Shown: piece after piece, positions 9,495 to 17,534 of the stretch | Layout: each line of letters starts with the position of its first letter | Numbering within the stretch: the stretch's first letter is position 1 | Assembly: GCF_000422485.1 (NCBI RefSeq) | Contig: NZ_KE383853.1 | Coordinates: 163,539 to 227,538 of the forward strand | Direction of reading: 5' to 3' | DNA from: Paenibacillus pasadenensis DSM 19293 | GTDB taxonomy: Bacteria; Bacillota; Bacilli; Paenibacillales; Paenibacillaceae | DNA: 64,000 bases | Notes under the pieces: generated by a model | Database searches by the model: none | Told to the model about the DNA's origin: nothing | What the model saw: the letters and a program-made list of their open reading frames with translations, nothing else | Program-made: the position numbers and the translations under genes

Positions 9495-10448
9495 TTACAG
9501 GTTGACGCGGGGATCCGCGATGCGATAGAGCAGGTCGGACAGCAGCGTGCCGACTACGGTGAGCACGGCGATGAACATCGTGAAGCCCATCAGCAGCGGA
9601 TAGTCCCGCAGGCCGAACGACTTCATGTACAGCTGGCCGATGCCGGGCCAGTTGAAGATGCTCTCGATGATGAGCGAGCCGCCGAACAGCGCCGGCAGCT
9701 CGAAGCCGACCAGCGTGATCGCCGGCAGCAGCGCGTTGCGCAGGGCATGGGTGAACAGCACCTTCCTCTCCGGCAGCCCTTTGGCTCTTGCCGTGCGGAT
9801 ATAGTCCTGCTTGATGACGTCGATCATGTTGCTGCGGAAGTAGCGGGTCAGCGAGCCGAGCCCGAGCAGCGTCATGACCGCGGCCGGCAGCGCCATATGG
9901 TCCGCGACCTCCAGCACGTACGCCCAGCCTTCCGCGTTGCTGCCGGTCGTCGTCATGCCGCCGGGCGGCAGCCAGTGCAGGTCGACGGCGAAGATCTTGA
10001 TGAGGAACAGGCCGATGAAAAACGACGGGATGCTCATCGCCGCGAAGATGAGCACCATGACGAGCGAGTCGAACCAGGAGTACTGGCGGTAGGCGGCAAG
10101 CACGCCGATGACGACGGCGAGCAGCCAGGTGAAGAACGTCGACACCGCCGCCAGCAGGAACGAATTCCAGATGTAGTCCTGGAACAGCGTCAGCACCGGC
10201 TTCTGCTGCGCCAGCGAGATGCCGAAGTCGCCGCGGAGCGCGTTGCCCATCCAGGTCAGATAGCGGTCGAGCAGCGGCTGGTCGAGCCCGTAGATCATCC
10301 GCAGCTCCGCCTTGCGCTCCGGCGTCAGCTTGATGTTGCCGCTGATGAAGTCGCCGGGCGTCAGCGCGTAGAGGGCGAAGATCAGGAACGAGGCGGCCAG
10401 CAGGATGAGCAGCATGTAGCTCAGCCGCCGGATCAGATAAGTGCTCAT
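9495..10448 (-). CDS. Peptide ABC transporter permease (OppB/DppB type)
   Basis: 317 aa. Begins Y-L-I-R-R-L-S-Y-M-L-L-I-L, the usual OppB first helix, and has the conserved EAA segment (D-Y-I-R-T-A-R-A-K-G-L, then H-A-L-R-N-A-L-L-P) and D-P-R-V near the C-terminus. It partners the OppC-type permease. A hairpin separates it from the binding-protein gene upstream in the operon. Confidence 0.94.
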   Translation of the reverse strand: MSTYLIRRLSYMLLILLAASFLIFALYALTPGDFISGNIKLTPERKAELRMIYGLDQPLLDRYLTWMGNALRGDFGISLAQQKPVLTLFQDYIWNSFLLAAVSTFFTWLLAVVIGVLAAYRQYSWFDSLVMVLIFAAMSIPSFFIGLFLIKIFAVDLHWLPPGGMTTTGSNAEGWAYVLEVADHMALPAAVMTLLGLGSLTRYFRSNMIDVIKQDYIRTARAKGLPERKVLFTHALRNALLPAITLVGFELPALFGGSLIIESIFNWPGIGQLYMKSFGLRDYPLLMGFTMFIAVLTVVGTLLSDLLYRIADPRVNL

Positions 10449-10473
10449 GGCTTCTCCTTCCGAAAAGGGATTT

Positions 10474-10500
10474 CCCCTGTCCGCGCCAGTCGGACAGGGG
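10474..10500 (-). terminator. Intercistronic hairpin between binding protein and permeases
   Basis: Perfect 10-bp stem CCCCTGTCCG/CGGACAGGGG with a 7-nt loop but only a weak T tract on the minus strand. This fits a partial terminator or 3'-stabilising structure that keeps the binding protein more abundant than the permeases. Confidence 0.6.
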
Positions 10501-10512
10501 AGAGATCCAGGC

Positions 10513-12273
10513 TTATTGGACGTCCTTGAGCGACCAGTTCGGCAGGCTCACAGCCAGGCCGTAGAACGGACTGATCTCCAGGTTCTCGATGCGGCCGTTG
10601 TAGGCATAGACGCTTTTGCGATAACTGGTGAAGATGACGGGCAGCTCGTCGTTCAGCAGCTGGAAGATCTCCTTGTACACCGCTTTTCGCTGCTCGATGT
10701 CGGTCGTCGCCAGACCTTTGTCGTACAGCTCCTTGAAGGCGGCGTTGTCGAAGCCCTTGATCTCGCCGTCGACGAACTGCGCGAGGCCGTCGGCAGGATC
10801 GGTCAGCATCGGCGTGGAGAAGGAGACGAGGTCGTAGTCTCCGCCTTCGACCTTCGAGACGAGCGAGTTGAAGTCGGCGAAGATTTCCGGCTCGAACTGG
10901 ATGCCGAGCGCGGTGTAGTTCTCTTGCGCTACGGCGATGAAGATGTCGGTGTTCTTGCTTTTGGAACCGAGGTAGTGGATCTTCAGCTTCTGGCCGTCCT
11001 TCTCGCGGATGCCGTCCGAGCCTTCGGCCCAGCCGGCCTCGTCCAGCAGCGCCTTCGCTTTTTCGAGATCGTACGGGTAGGCGTTGATGCCTTCCTCCGT
11101 GTAGGCCCAGGAGGTGAGCGGAGAAGGAATGTTGGCCACTACGCCGGCTCCCTGCTGCGCGTCGACGTAGATGCTCTGCCGGTCCAGGCCGTAGGTCAGC
11201 GCCTGGCGGACCTTCTTGTCCTGCAGCGCCGGGCGCTCGAGGTTCACCTGCAGGTAGCCGTAGGTGCTCGGCGTATACGGCACGATGTTGACGAAGCCGA
11301 GCGCCGACAGCTTGTCGATGTTCTCCTGCGTGGCGCTGAACGAGGCGTAGTCGACCTCGCCCGTCTCGAGGTACTGCCAGGTGTCGCCCTCGGACGTCTT
11401 ATAGATGAAGTGCGGCGTCTTGGGCTTCTCGCCGAAGTAGTGCTCGTTGGCCGTGAAGCGCACTTCCTGGCCGGGGATGAATTTCTCCAGCTTGTACGGA
11501 CCGTTGCCGAGCGGGCTCGAGCTCAGCTGCTTCATGTACCCGAGATCGCCTTGCTTGTAGTCCTTGCCGTAGTAGGCCTTGGAAAGGACGTCGCCGCCGA
11601 GCAGCACGAGCGCGGCCGCGTTCGGCTTGTCGAGCGTGACCGAGATCGTCTGCGGATCCTTCACCTCGATGCCGGATACGGCAGCCGCCGTCCCGTCCTT
11701 GTAGGCTGCCGCCCCCTTGATGCCGAGCGCGGGAATCTGCGAGTCGCCGTCGTAGGACTTGTCGTTCAGGATCGTCCAGGTGAAGGCGACGTCGTCGGCT
11801 GTCAGCGGCGAGCCGTCGCTGAACCTCAAGTCAGGCCGCAGATGGAACGTGTAGGTCAGGCCGTCCGGGCTGGCTTCCCATTTTTCCGCGAGGCCCGGCG
11901 TGGGCTCGCCCTTGTCGTCCACGAGCACGAGCGAGGTGTAGAGCAGCGAGGAGACGTTGCCGTCATAGCCGCTTTGCTGGAAATAGGGCGTGAACGCGCC
12001 GCTCGGATCGACGAGTCCGACGATGATCGTATCCGTCCGCTTTTTGGCCGCTTCCGGCAGCTTGGACAGGTCGGACGCCACAATGGCGCCTTCCGCTTGC
12101 GCAGCCGCAGCGCCTGCGCTGTCCGCCGCGCCTGCGTTTGCCGCCGGCGCGCTGGCCGTCGGAGCCGGAGAGGCTGATGCTCCGTCGTTCTCCGCGGCTC
12201 CGTTGGAGCAGGCGGACAAGAACAGCACGCTGGACAGCAAAATGGTTGAAGCGAACCCTACCCTGTTTTTCAT
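10513..12273 (-). CDS. Peptide-type ABC transporter substrate-binding lipoprotein (SBP family 5)
   Basis: 586 aa. Lipoprotein signal MKNRVGFASTILLSSVLFLS-AC with lipobox LSAC, then an Ala/Ser/Gly linker. The family 5 fold is marked by T-Y-T-F-H-L-R-P-D-L-R-F-S-D-G-S-P-L-T-A-D-D-V and later V-R-Q-A-L-T-Y-G-L-D-R. It is the first gene of the importer operon, with a perfect-spacing SigA promoter and a duplicated operator upstream. Family 5 proteins bind peptides, nickel or oligosaccharides, so the ligand is open. Confidence 0.93.
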   Translation of the reverse strand: MKNRVGFASTILLSSVLFLSACSNGAAENDGASASPAPTASAPAANAGAADSAGAAAAQAEGAIVASDLSKLPEAAKKRTDTIIVGLVDPSGAFTPYFQQSGYDGNVSSLLYTSLVLVDDKGEPTPGLAEKWEASPDGLTYTFHLRPDLRFSDGSPLTADDVAFTWTILNDKSYDGDSQIPALGIKGAAAYKDGTAAAVSGIEVKDPQTISVTLDKPNAAALVLLGGDVLSKAYYGKDYKQGDLGYMKQLSSSPLGNGPYKLEKFIPGQEVRFTANEHYFGEKPKTPHFIYKTSEGDTWQYLETGEVDYASFSATQENIDKLSALGFVNIVPYTPSTYGYLQVNLERPALQDKKVRQALTYGLDRQSIYVDAQQGAGVVANIPSPLTSWAYTEEGINAYPYDLEKAKALLDEAGWAEGSDGIREKDGQKLKIHYLGSKSKNTDIFIAVAQENYTALGIQFEPEIFADFNSLVSKVEGGDYDLVSFSTPMLTDPADGLAQFVDGEIKGFDNAAFKELYDKGLATTDIEQRKAVYKEIFQLLNDELPVIFTSYRKSVYAYNGRIENLEISPFYGLAVSLPNWSLKDVQ

Positions 12274-12342
12274 GGCTTCCTCCCGCTCAATCGAATGATT
12301 TAATTCCGATTGATTAAGTATGTTTTTTGAATGAATATCCCC

Positions 12343-12371
12343 ATTATAGGAGCCTCTATCGGTTCTGTAAA
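12343..12371 (-). promoter_or_regulatory. SigA promoter of the peptide-importer operon
   Basis: Minus strand TTTACA (12366-12371), 17 bp, TATAAT (12343-12348). Its -35 lies inside the first copy of a 16-bp repeat. Confidence 0.88.
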
Positions 12372-12405
12372 TAGAGAACTGTTAAAAAATTCTGTGGTTA
12401 GAGAA
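12363..12405. promoter_or_regulatory. Tandem 16-bp operator-like repeats (TTCTGTnnnTAGAGAA)
   Basis: Two copies, 12363-12378 (spacer AAA) and 12390-12405 (spacer GGT), start 27 bp apart. The imperfect dyads TTCT...AGAA suit a dimeric regulator. The first copy covers the -35 box. The likely binder is the ArsR-type protein encoded directly upstream. Confidence 0.65.
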
Positions 12406-12411
12406 TGAAAT

Positions 12412-12462
12412 AAAAAAGCCCTTCCTCCGAACGACGAACGATCGTCGAGTCGGGGGAAGGAC
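12412..12462 (-). terminator. Terminator after the ArsR-type regulator
   Basis: Stem GTCCTTCCCCCGA/TCGGAGGAAGGGC (one G-U pair and one mismatch) around an inner palindrome CGACGAACGATCGTCG, then TTTTTT on the minus strand. It isolates the regulator from the importer operon. Confidence 0.8.
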
Positions 12463-12465
12463 TTG

Positions 12466-13374
12466 TCAGCCTTCGATATACGCTTTCAATGCAGCCTGCA
12501 TCCGTTCCAGAGCGCCCTTCCGCAAGCTGTAGACGGTCAGCGTCTCGCCTTCGAAATGGGCATGGATCAAGCCTGCGCTGCGAAGCTTGCCGATATGGTC
12601 GTGGGTGATTCCCTTGGACAGCTGCAGGTGGCGGACGATCTCGATGAAGCTGCGCGGACCGCCGTGCAGGAAGCGGAGAATCTTGAGCCGGCTCCGCTCG
12701 CCGAGACTGCGGATAATCCGGAAGTCATGGGCGGAGAGGAACTCGTCCTCTCTCAGATCGATCCGGGCGGCATAATAACAGATCGTCATGCGCCGGAAAT
12801 GGAAGATGACGTTGATCGGCTGGAAATGCATCTGCGGAATGAGGACGAGCTCGCGCAGTCCGTCGATCGGCTCGAAGCGGAGGCCGTTCGTCGTCTCGTC
12901 CACATACTTGTCCAGATCGTCGGCATCCGCCAGCGCCGTCCTGCGCTCGCGGCAGACCGCTCCCAGCCGGACGATCGCCTCCCGGTCGACGCTGCGGAAG
13001 TACTGCTCCTCCCAGCGCTCGAAGACGGAGGCGGTCAAGTCGCGGAACGCCGCCATATCCTTGGGAAACTGGCTGCAGTACGGCGCGAGCCGCTCGTACA
13101 GCTCTCCCGCCCCTTGCCCGCGCAGCCAAGCCGCGAAGCCTGAGGCATCCTCCGCCGGGCTGAGATGCACGAGCAGGAACGTCAGCTTCCAGTCGGCGTT
13201 GATCGCCAGCTCGTCCAGCAGCTCCGCGAACTGCGGCTCCAGCCTTGCCTTGACCTCTGCCGCCCACGCCGCCGGGAGATCGAGCTTTTTGTGGGACTGG
13301 CGGCAGATGTAGGCATGTAGGCTGCTCATCGCCTCGTGAAGCGGCTTGAATGTGATCGTTATGTCATAAGTCAT
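12466..13374 (-). CDS. ArsR-type winged-helix transcriptional regulator
   Basis: 302 aa. Residues 1-210 are an uncharacterised alpha-helical domain (possible ligand sensor). Residues about 213-300 form an ArsR/SmtB-like winged helix: RIIRSLGERSRLKILRFL, helix-turn-helix S-F-I-E-I-V-R-H-L-Q-L-S-K-G-I-T-H-D-H-I and the wing H-F-E-G-E-T-L-T-V-Y-S-L. No clustered Cys/His metal site is evident. Paenibacillus has many regulators of this N-terminal-domain plus ArsR layout near transporters. It lies upstream of the peptide importer but behind its own terminator, and probably controls that importer and itself. Confidence 0.85.
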   Translation of the reverse strand: MTYDITITFKPLHEAMSSLHAYICRQSHKKLDLPAAWAAEVKARLEPQFAELLDELAINADWKLTFLLVHLSPAEDASGFAAWLRGQGAGELYERLAPYCSQFPKDMAAFRDLTASVFERWEEQYFRSVDREAIVRLGAVCRERRTALADADDLDKYVDETTNGLRFEPIDGLRELVLIPQMHFQPINVIFHFRRMTICYYAARIDLREDEFLSAHDFRIIRSLGERSRLKILRFLHGGPRSFIEIVRHLQLSKGITHDHIGKLRSAGLIHAHFEGETLTVYSLRKGALERMQAALKAYIEG

Positions 13375-13393
13375 AGCTGCACGCCCTTCTGCC

Positions 13394-13450
13394 CTCTAGC
13401 CGTTAGAGTCTTTGGGCGTAATTCTACACGACCCGACGACGGTTCGGCAA
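13394..13450 (-). promoter_or_regulatory. Promoter and dyad of the ArsR-type regulator gene
   Basis: Minus strand TTGCCG (13445-13450), 18 bp, TAGAAT (13421-13426). Just downstream is the dyad CTCTA-N5-TAGAG (13394-13408), which shares TAGAG with the importer operators. Suggests autorepression. Confidence 0.5.
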
Positions 13451-13483
13451 GGCTCCGGTCCTCCTCGCGCCGCGGCCCAAGCC

Positions 13484-13511
13484 AAAAAACGTCCGCGGGT
13501 CCGCGGACGTT
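13484..13511 (-). terminator. Terminator after the alpha-glucosidase gene
   Basis: Stem AACGTCCGCGG/CCGCGGACGTT with a 2-nt loop and a run of six A on the plus strand (TTTTTT on minus). Confidence 0.87.
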
Positions 13512-13531
13512 GATGGTGCTTAGGCTCTAAG

Positions 13532-15283
13532 TCAGATCGTGCCGACCGCTTCCGAGCTGCCGTCCTCTGCGGACGGCGCAGGGCTGTCCGAGCCGGCGAC
13601 AGGCGCGAGCCGGTAGACGCGCGACTCGTACGGCTTCAGCGACAGCTGCGCGATCGGCGCCTCGGCGTCGGCCAGCTCGCTCGCGAGCAGCAGCTCCGTG
13701 CGGCGGCCCTCCAGCTCGCCGGCCAGCTCCGCATGGGCATCCGACGAGCTCAGGTTGCAAAGCACGAGCAGCTTTTCGCCGTCCAGCGTCCGCGTGTAGG
13801 CGTAGATCTGCGGATGGTCGTCCAGGACGAGATCGTACGTGCCGTAGACGAGCGCCTCATGCTCCGTCCGCAGGCGGATGAGCCGCTTGTAGTGATGGTA
13901 AATCGAGTCCGGGTCGTCGATCGCCTGCTGCACGTTGATATGCGTGTAGTTCGGATTCAGCTTGAGCCAAGGCTCGCCCGTCGTGAAGCCGGCTTGGTCG
14001 TCCGCGCTCCACTGCATCGGCGTGCGCGAGTTGTCGCGGCCGGTCTTCCAGATGACGCGCATGACGTCCTCATGGCTCTTGCCGTTCATCGTCTCGTAGC
14101 GGTACAGGTTCTTGATCGCGACGTCGTTGTAGTCCTCGATCGACGGGAACTGCACGTTCGTCATGCCGATCTCCTGCCCCTGGTAGATGAACGGCGTGCC
14201 CTGCATGAGGAAGTACATCGTCGCCAGCGTTTTGGCCGACTGCTTCCAGTAGACGCCGTCGTCGCCCCAGGTGGATACGGAGCGCGCCTGGTCGTGGTTC
14301 TCGAGGAACAGCGCGTTCCAGCCGCTGCCCTCCAGCCCTTTCTGCCAGCGCGTCAGCGTCTCCTTGAGCGAGGCGAGGTCGAGGCCGCCCTCCGGGCTGC
14401 GGTTCCAGAGGCCGAGATGCTCGAACTGGAAAATCATGTTGAAGGCGCCCTTGCGCTCGTCGACCCATGCCTCCGCATCGTCGGCGGTCACGCCGTTGGC
14501 TTCGCCGACGGTCACCGCCTCGGGATGCTTGGCGAGCGTCTCTTCCTTCAGCTCGGCGAGGAAGCGGTGGATGCCCTCGCGGTTCATATGCCCGTCGAAG
14601 CTCGGCACGTACGGCAGCCCTTGCGGGTTCGGCAGGTCCGGGAAGCCTTCGACTTTCTTGATATGCGAGATCGCGTCGACGCGGAAGCCGTCGATGCCCT
14701 TGTCCAGCCACCAGTTGACCATATCGTACAGGTCGCGGCGCACGGCGTCGTTTTCCCAGTTGAGGTCGGGCTGGCGGCGCGAGAAGATGTGCATGAAGTA
14801 CTGGCCGGTCTTGTCGTCGAACTCCCACGCCGGGCCGCCGAAAATGCTCTCCCAGTTGTTCGGCTCGGCTCCCGTCTCGGCATGCGGATCGCGCCAGATG
14901 TAGTAGTCCCGCTTGTCGCTGTCGCGGGAGCTGCGCGACTCGATGAACCACGGATGCTCGTCGGACGTATGGTTGATGACGAGATCGAGGATGAGCTTCA
15001 TGCCGCGGGCATGCGTCTCCTCCAGCAGCCGGTCGAAGTCCGCCATCGTGCCGAACTCTTCCATGATGTCCTGGTAGTCCGAGATGTCGTAGCCGTTGTC
15101 GTCGTTGGGCGACTTGTAGATCGGACAGATCCAGATCAGCCCGACGCCGAGCCCCTTGAGATAGTCGAGCTTCGAGATGATGCCGGGGATGTCGCCGATT
15201 CCGTCGCCGTTGCTGTCCATGAAGGACCGCGGATAGATCTGGTAGGCGACCGCTTCCTTCCACCAGCGGATGTTATGCGTCAT
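13532..15283 (-). CDS. GH13 alpha-glucosidase (oligo-1,6-glucosidase/MalL type)
   Basis: 583 aa from ATG 15283 (MTHNIRWWKEAVAYQIYPRS). Upstream in-frame GTG 15295 and ATG 15292 sit too close to the AAAGGG site. A GH13 barrel with Ca-type loop DSNGDGIGD, nucleophile Asp203 (DGFRVDAI), acid Glu261 (VTVGEANGV) and Asp331 (FLENHDQAR); the T-P-M-Q-W motif is typical of cytoplasmic alpha-glucosidases/dextran glucosidases. There is no signal peptide, so it hydrolyses imported malto- or isomalto-oligosaccharides. Single-gene unit with a LacI-family operator just downstream of its -10 box. The linkage preference cannot be settled by eye. Confidence 0.92.
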   Translation of the reverse strand: MTHNIRWWKEAVAYQIYPRSFMDSNGDGIGDIPGIISKLDYLKGLGVGLIWICPIYKSPNDDNGYDISDYQDIMEEFGTMADFDRLLEETHARGMKLILDLVINHTSDEHPWFIESRSSRDSDKRDYYIWRDPHAETGAEPNNWESIFGGPAWEFDDKTGQYFMHIFSRRQPDLNWENDAVRRDLYDMVNWWLDKGIDGFRVDAISHIKKVEGFPDLPNPQGLPYVPSFDGHMNREGIHRFLAELKEETLAKHPEAVTVGEANGVTADDAEAWVDERKGAFNMIFQFEHLGLWNRSPEGGLDLASLKETLTRWQKGLEGSGWNALFLENHDQARSVSTWGDDGVYWKQSAKTLATMYFLMQGTPFIYQGQEIGMTNVQFPSIEDYNDVAIKNLYRYETMNGKSHEDVMRVIWKTGRDNSRTPMQWSADDQAGFTTGEPWLKLNPNYTHINVQQAIDDPDSIYHHYKRLIRLRTEHEALVYGTYDLVLDDHPQIYAYTRTLDGEKLLVLCNLSSSDAHAELAGELEGRRTELLLASELADAEAPIAQLSLKPYESRVYRLAPVAGSDSPAPSAEDGSSEAVGTI

Positions 15284-15324
15284 TTTATCCATCACCCTTT
15301 TGATCGTTGTTTTCGTTCAAGTTG

Positions 15325-15338
15325 TTCAAACGTTTGCA
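15325..15338. promoter_or_regulatory. LacI/CcpA-type operator in the alpha-glucosidase promoter
   Basis: TTCAAACGTTTGCA contains the perfect 10-bp palindrome CAAACGTTTG with the central CG typical of LacI-family (including cre) sites. It is placed 7 bp downstream of the -10 box, a repressing position. Confidence 0.7.
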
Positions 15339-15344
15339 TAACTC

Positions 15345-15353
15345 ATGATAGCA
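15345..15353 (-). promoter_or_regulatory. Extended -10 promoter of the alpha-glucosidase gene
   Basis: Minus strand TGCTATCAT: TATCAT with an upstream TGn; no convincing -35. Confidence 0.5.
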
Positions 15354-15501
15354 TATTCCGTAACGTCTGGCTTCTGTTTTTTGAGTCTATCTTTTTCCTT
15401 CCTGCTCCCAGTATGAACCGGTTCCTGGGTATTTAGACCGCGAGTTTTAACGGCGCCTGGAGCGACGCATGAAGTCCGGCTTGCGGATTACCCGCCTGCA
15501 G

Positions 15502-15530
15502 AAAAAAGCCAAGCCCGCAAAGGGCCTGGC
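15502..15530 (-). terminator. Terminator of the sugar-island operon
   Basis: Minus-strand hairpin GCCaGGCCC...GGGCttGGC followed by TTTTTT, 48 bp after the epimerase stop. Confidence 0.8.
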
Positions 15531-15577
15531 ATATTCGTGTGCAAAGGTTCAACGGCCGTTTTAGAGACCGCTTGTGG

Positions 15578-16429
15578 CTATCCCATTTTCCAGTCGATTT
15601 TGTCCATGATGGCCTTCAGAGAGCGGATATTCTCCCTGGCGTACCAATCCGGCTCGGATTGGCGGCTGTGGAAGCCGATCTCGGCGGCGAGATAACCGCC
15701 GTAATTGATGTCCTTCAGTGCTTGCAGCACCGCTTCAAAATCGCCCCGGCCGTGTCCGGGCGGCAGACGGTCGCTGTCCGAGATATGGACATGGTGCAGC
15801 TTGTCGCCCATCCGGTACACATAATCGCTCGGCACCTCATTACGGTACAGGGCATGGATCGTATCAAACATCAGCTTCACGTTGTCGTGGCCGGACTGCT
15901 CGGCCAGAAGGATCGCGTCGTCGGCGGATTCGATCAGGTTGCTGTCCGTCGGCGTCGGCTCGATCGCGAGCGTAATGCCCAGCTCCTTCGCATACGGCGC
16001 AATTTTGTCGAGCGCTTCAAGACTGTAGCTCCAGGCCTCCGTCTGCGACGTGCCGAATACGACCCAGCCGGCCACATAGATGACGGTCGGGCACTCCCAG
16101 TCGTGGGCCAGCCGCAAAATGTCCTTGTAATGCTCCACGACCCAGGCGCGCTCTTCCGCTACCGGCGAGCTCGGGTTGTTGCCCGGTCCGCCGCCCGGCG
16201 CCGGAAGCATCGACGAGACGGCGAGCTTCTCCTTGCGCAGCAAGGCGAGGATGTCGCGGCGGCGCTCGGCGGTCAGATGTGCGGGCCAGGCATGGGGACT
16301 GGCGCAGCCGATCTCAATCGCGTCATAGCCGAAGCCGGCAATGCGCCGGATCGTCTCCTCCAGCGGATACGAAGGAACCCACACGGGGAAGCTGCTGTAC
16401 ACCCAGCTGTTAAACGAAAGTCCTTTCAT
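15578..16429 (-). CDS. Sugar phosphate isomerase/epimerase-like TIM-barrel protein
   Basis: 283 aa, of the AP-endonuclease-2/xylose-isomerase-like superfamily. Candidate metal ligands are spaced along the barrel: E in A-I-E-I-G, E in LAIEPTPTDSN, D in M-F-D-T-I-H, H in H-H-V-H-I-S-D and E in L-A-A-E-I-G-F. Relatives include IolI, keto-sugar 3-epimerases and 3-keto-glycoside lyases/hydratases. It is the last gene of the ABC transporter-dehydrogenase operon, 50 bp after the Zn dehydrogenase, so it most likely acts on the oxidised sugar made by its neighbours. The substrate is not identifiable from sequence. Confidence 0.85.
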   Translation of the reverse strand: MKGLSFNSWVYSSFPVWVPSYPLEETIRRIAGFGYDAIEIGCASPHAWPAHLTAERRRDILALLRKEKLAVSSMLPAPGGGPGNNPSSPVAEERAWVVEHYKDILRLAHDWECPTVIYVAGWVVFGTSQTEAWSYSLEALDKIAPYAKELGITLAIEPTPTDSNLIESADDAILLAEQSGHDNVKLMFDTIHALYRNEVPSDYVYRMGDKLHHVHISDSDRLPPGHGRGDFEAVLQALKDINYGGYLAAEIGFHSRQSEPDWYARENIRSLKAIMDKIDWKMG

Positions 16430-16479
16430 TCAAAACACGTCCTCTCGGAAAGATCGTCTTGCTGTTCAGGTCGCCCGCT

Positions 16480-17514
16480 TCAGTCCCAGACAAAGACCGC
16501 TTTCTCCGTCTTCCGCTCGTCGAACAGACGGAACGCCGTCTCGGCTTCCCCGATCGGGAACGTGTGGGAAACGAGTTTCTCCACCGGAAGGCCTTTCTCC
16601 ATGATGAAACGCGTAATCTCGTCATATTCAAAGATGGGAAAATACCAGGAGCCCATCACGGTGACTTGCTTGCGGATCAGCTGATTGCTGGGATGGATCG
16701 TCAGTTCGCGGCATTCACCGATGAAAGCGGCGCGGCCGTGCGGCCGCAGGACGTTCAAGGCCGCGTTTTCCGCGTGCGGGCTGCCGGAGCAGTCGATCGC
16801 GGCATCGGCGCCGCGGCCGCCCGTCATCTCCATCACTCGCGCCAGCACATCTTCCTTGCCGTTAATGACATAATCGGCGCCCAGTTCCTTCGCGACCTCC
16901 AGCCGTTCGTCCAGCATGTCGACGGCGATGACGGTCGCACCGAGCCCCTTCGCAACCATGACGCCGGCGCCGCCCATCGGGCCCATGCCGAAGATGACCA
17001 GCGTGTCGCGGCCGCTGATGGCCAGCCGCTTCTGCGCGTGATACAGCGTACCGACCGCATCGGTAGATACCGCTGCCACCAGGTAACTCATGCCGTCAGG
17101 GATACGCATGCAGTTCTCGACCGGCACGACCATGTAGTCCGCGTCGCCGCCGTGCTGGTCGAAGCCGATGCATTTCCATTCCGGACAGAACATCCGGTAG
17201 CCGCTCTTGCAGTGCGCGCATTCGCCGCAGCCGACGGCGAGATACACCGCCACGCGGTCGCCTTCCTTGAAGCGGGTTACTCCTTCGCCTACCTGCACGA
17301 TTTCGCCCGCCGGTTCATGGCCGGGATGGATGCATCCCGACTTCGTCGCTTCGCCTCCGACCACCGCATCGCTGCCGTAGTACAGGCTCATATCGCTGCG
17401 GCAGATCGCAGACGCCTTCATCTTGATCAGCACTTCACCGCCGCCCGGCGACGGAATCGGCACTTCCCTGATTTCGACCTTCTTGTCTCCCGGAAAAACA
17501 ACCGCCTTCATCAT
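16480..17514 (-). CDS. Zinc-binding alcohol dehydrogenase family protein
   Basis: 344 aa, medium-chain dehydrogenase. ATG 17514 is preceded by AAGGAGGG with 7-nt spacing. Catalytic Zn ligands: the Cys of I-C-R-S-D and HPGHE (His and Glu). Structural Zn site CGECAHCKSGYRMFC (four Cys). Rossmann motif region F-G-M-G-P-M-G-G-A-G. Similar to sorbitol/threonine/L-iditol-type dehydrogenases. It sits between a Gfo/Idh/MocA dehydrogenase and the epimerase in a sugar-uptake operon, so it likely oxidises or reduces a sugar or polyol intermediate with NAD(P). Confidence 0.9.
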   Translation of the reverse strand: MMKAVVFPGDKKVEIREVPIPSPGGGEVLIKMKASAICRSDMSLYYGSDAVVGGEATKSGCIHPGHEPAGEIVQVGEGVTRFKEGDRVAVYLAVGCGECAHCKSGYRMFCPEWKCIGFDQHGGDADYMVVPVENCMRIPDGMSYLVAAVSTDAVGTLYHAQKRLAISGRDTLVIFGMGPMGGAGVMVAKGLGATVIAVDMLDERLEVAKELGADYVINGKEDVLARVMEMTGGRGADAAIDCSGSPHAENAALNVLRPHGRAAFIGECRELTIHPSNQLIRKQVTVMGSWYFPIFEYDEITRFIMEKGLPVEKLVSHTFPIGEAETAFRLFDERKTEKAVFVWD

Positions 17515-17534
17515 GATGATTCCCTCCTTGGGGG

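Noticed and set aside
13733..15436. A 567-codon plus-strand open frame opposite the alpha-glucosidase gene
   Set aside because: The minus strand has all GH13 catalytic residues; this frame shows none of the features of a real protein.
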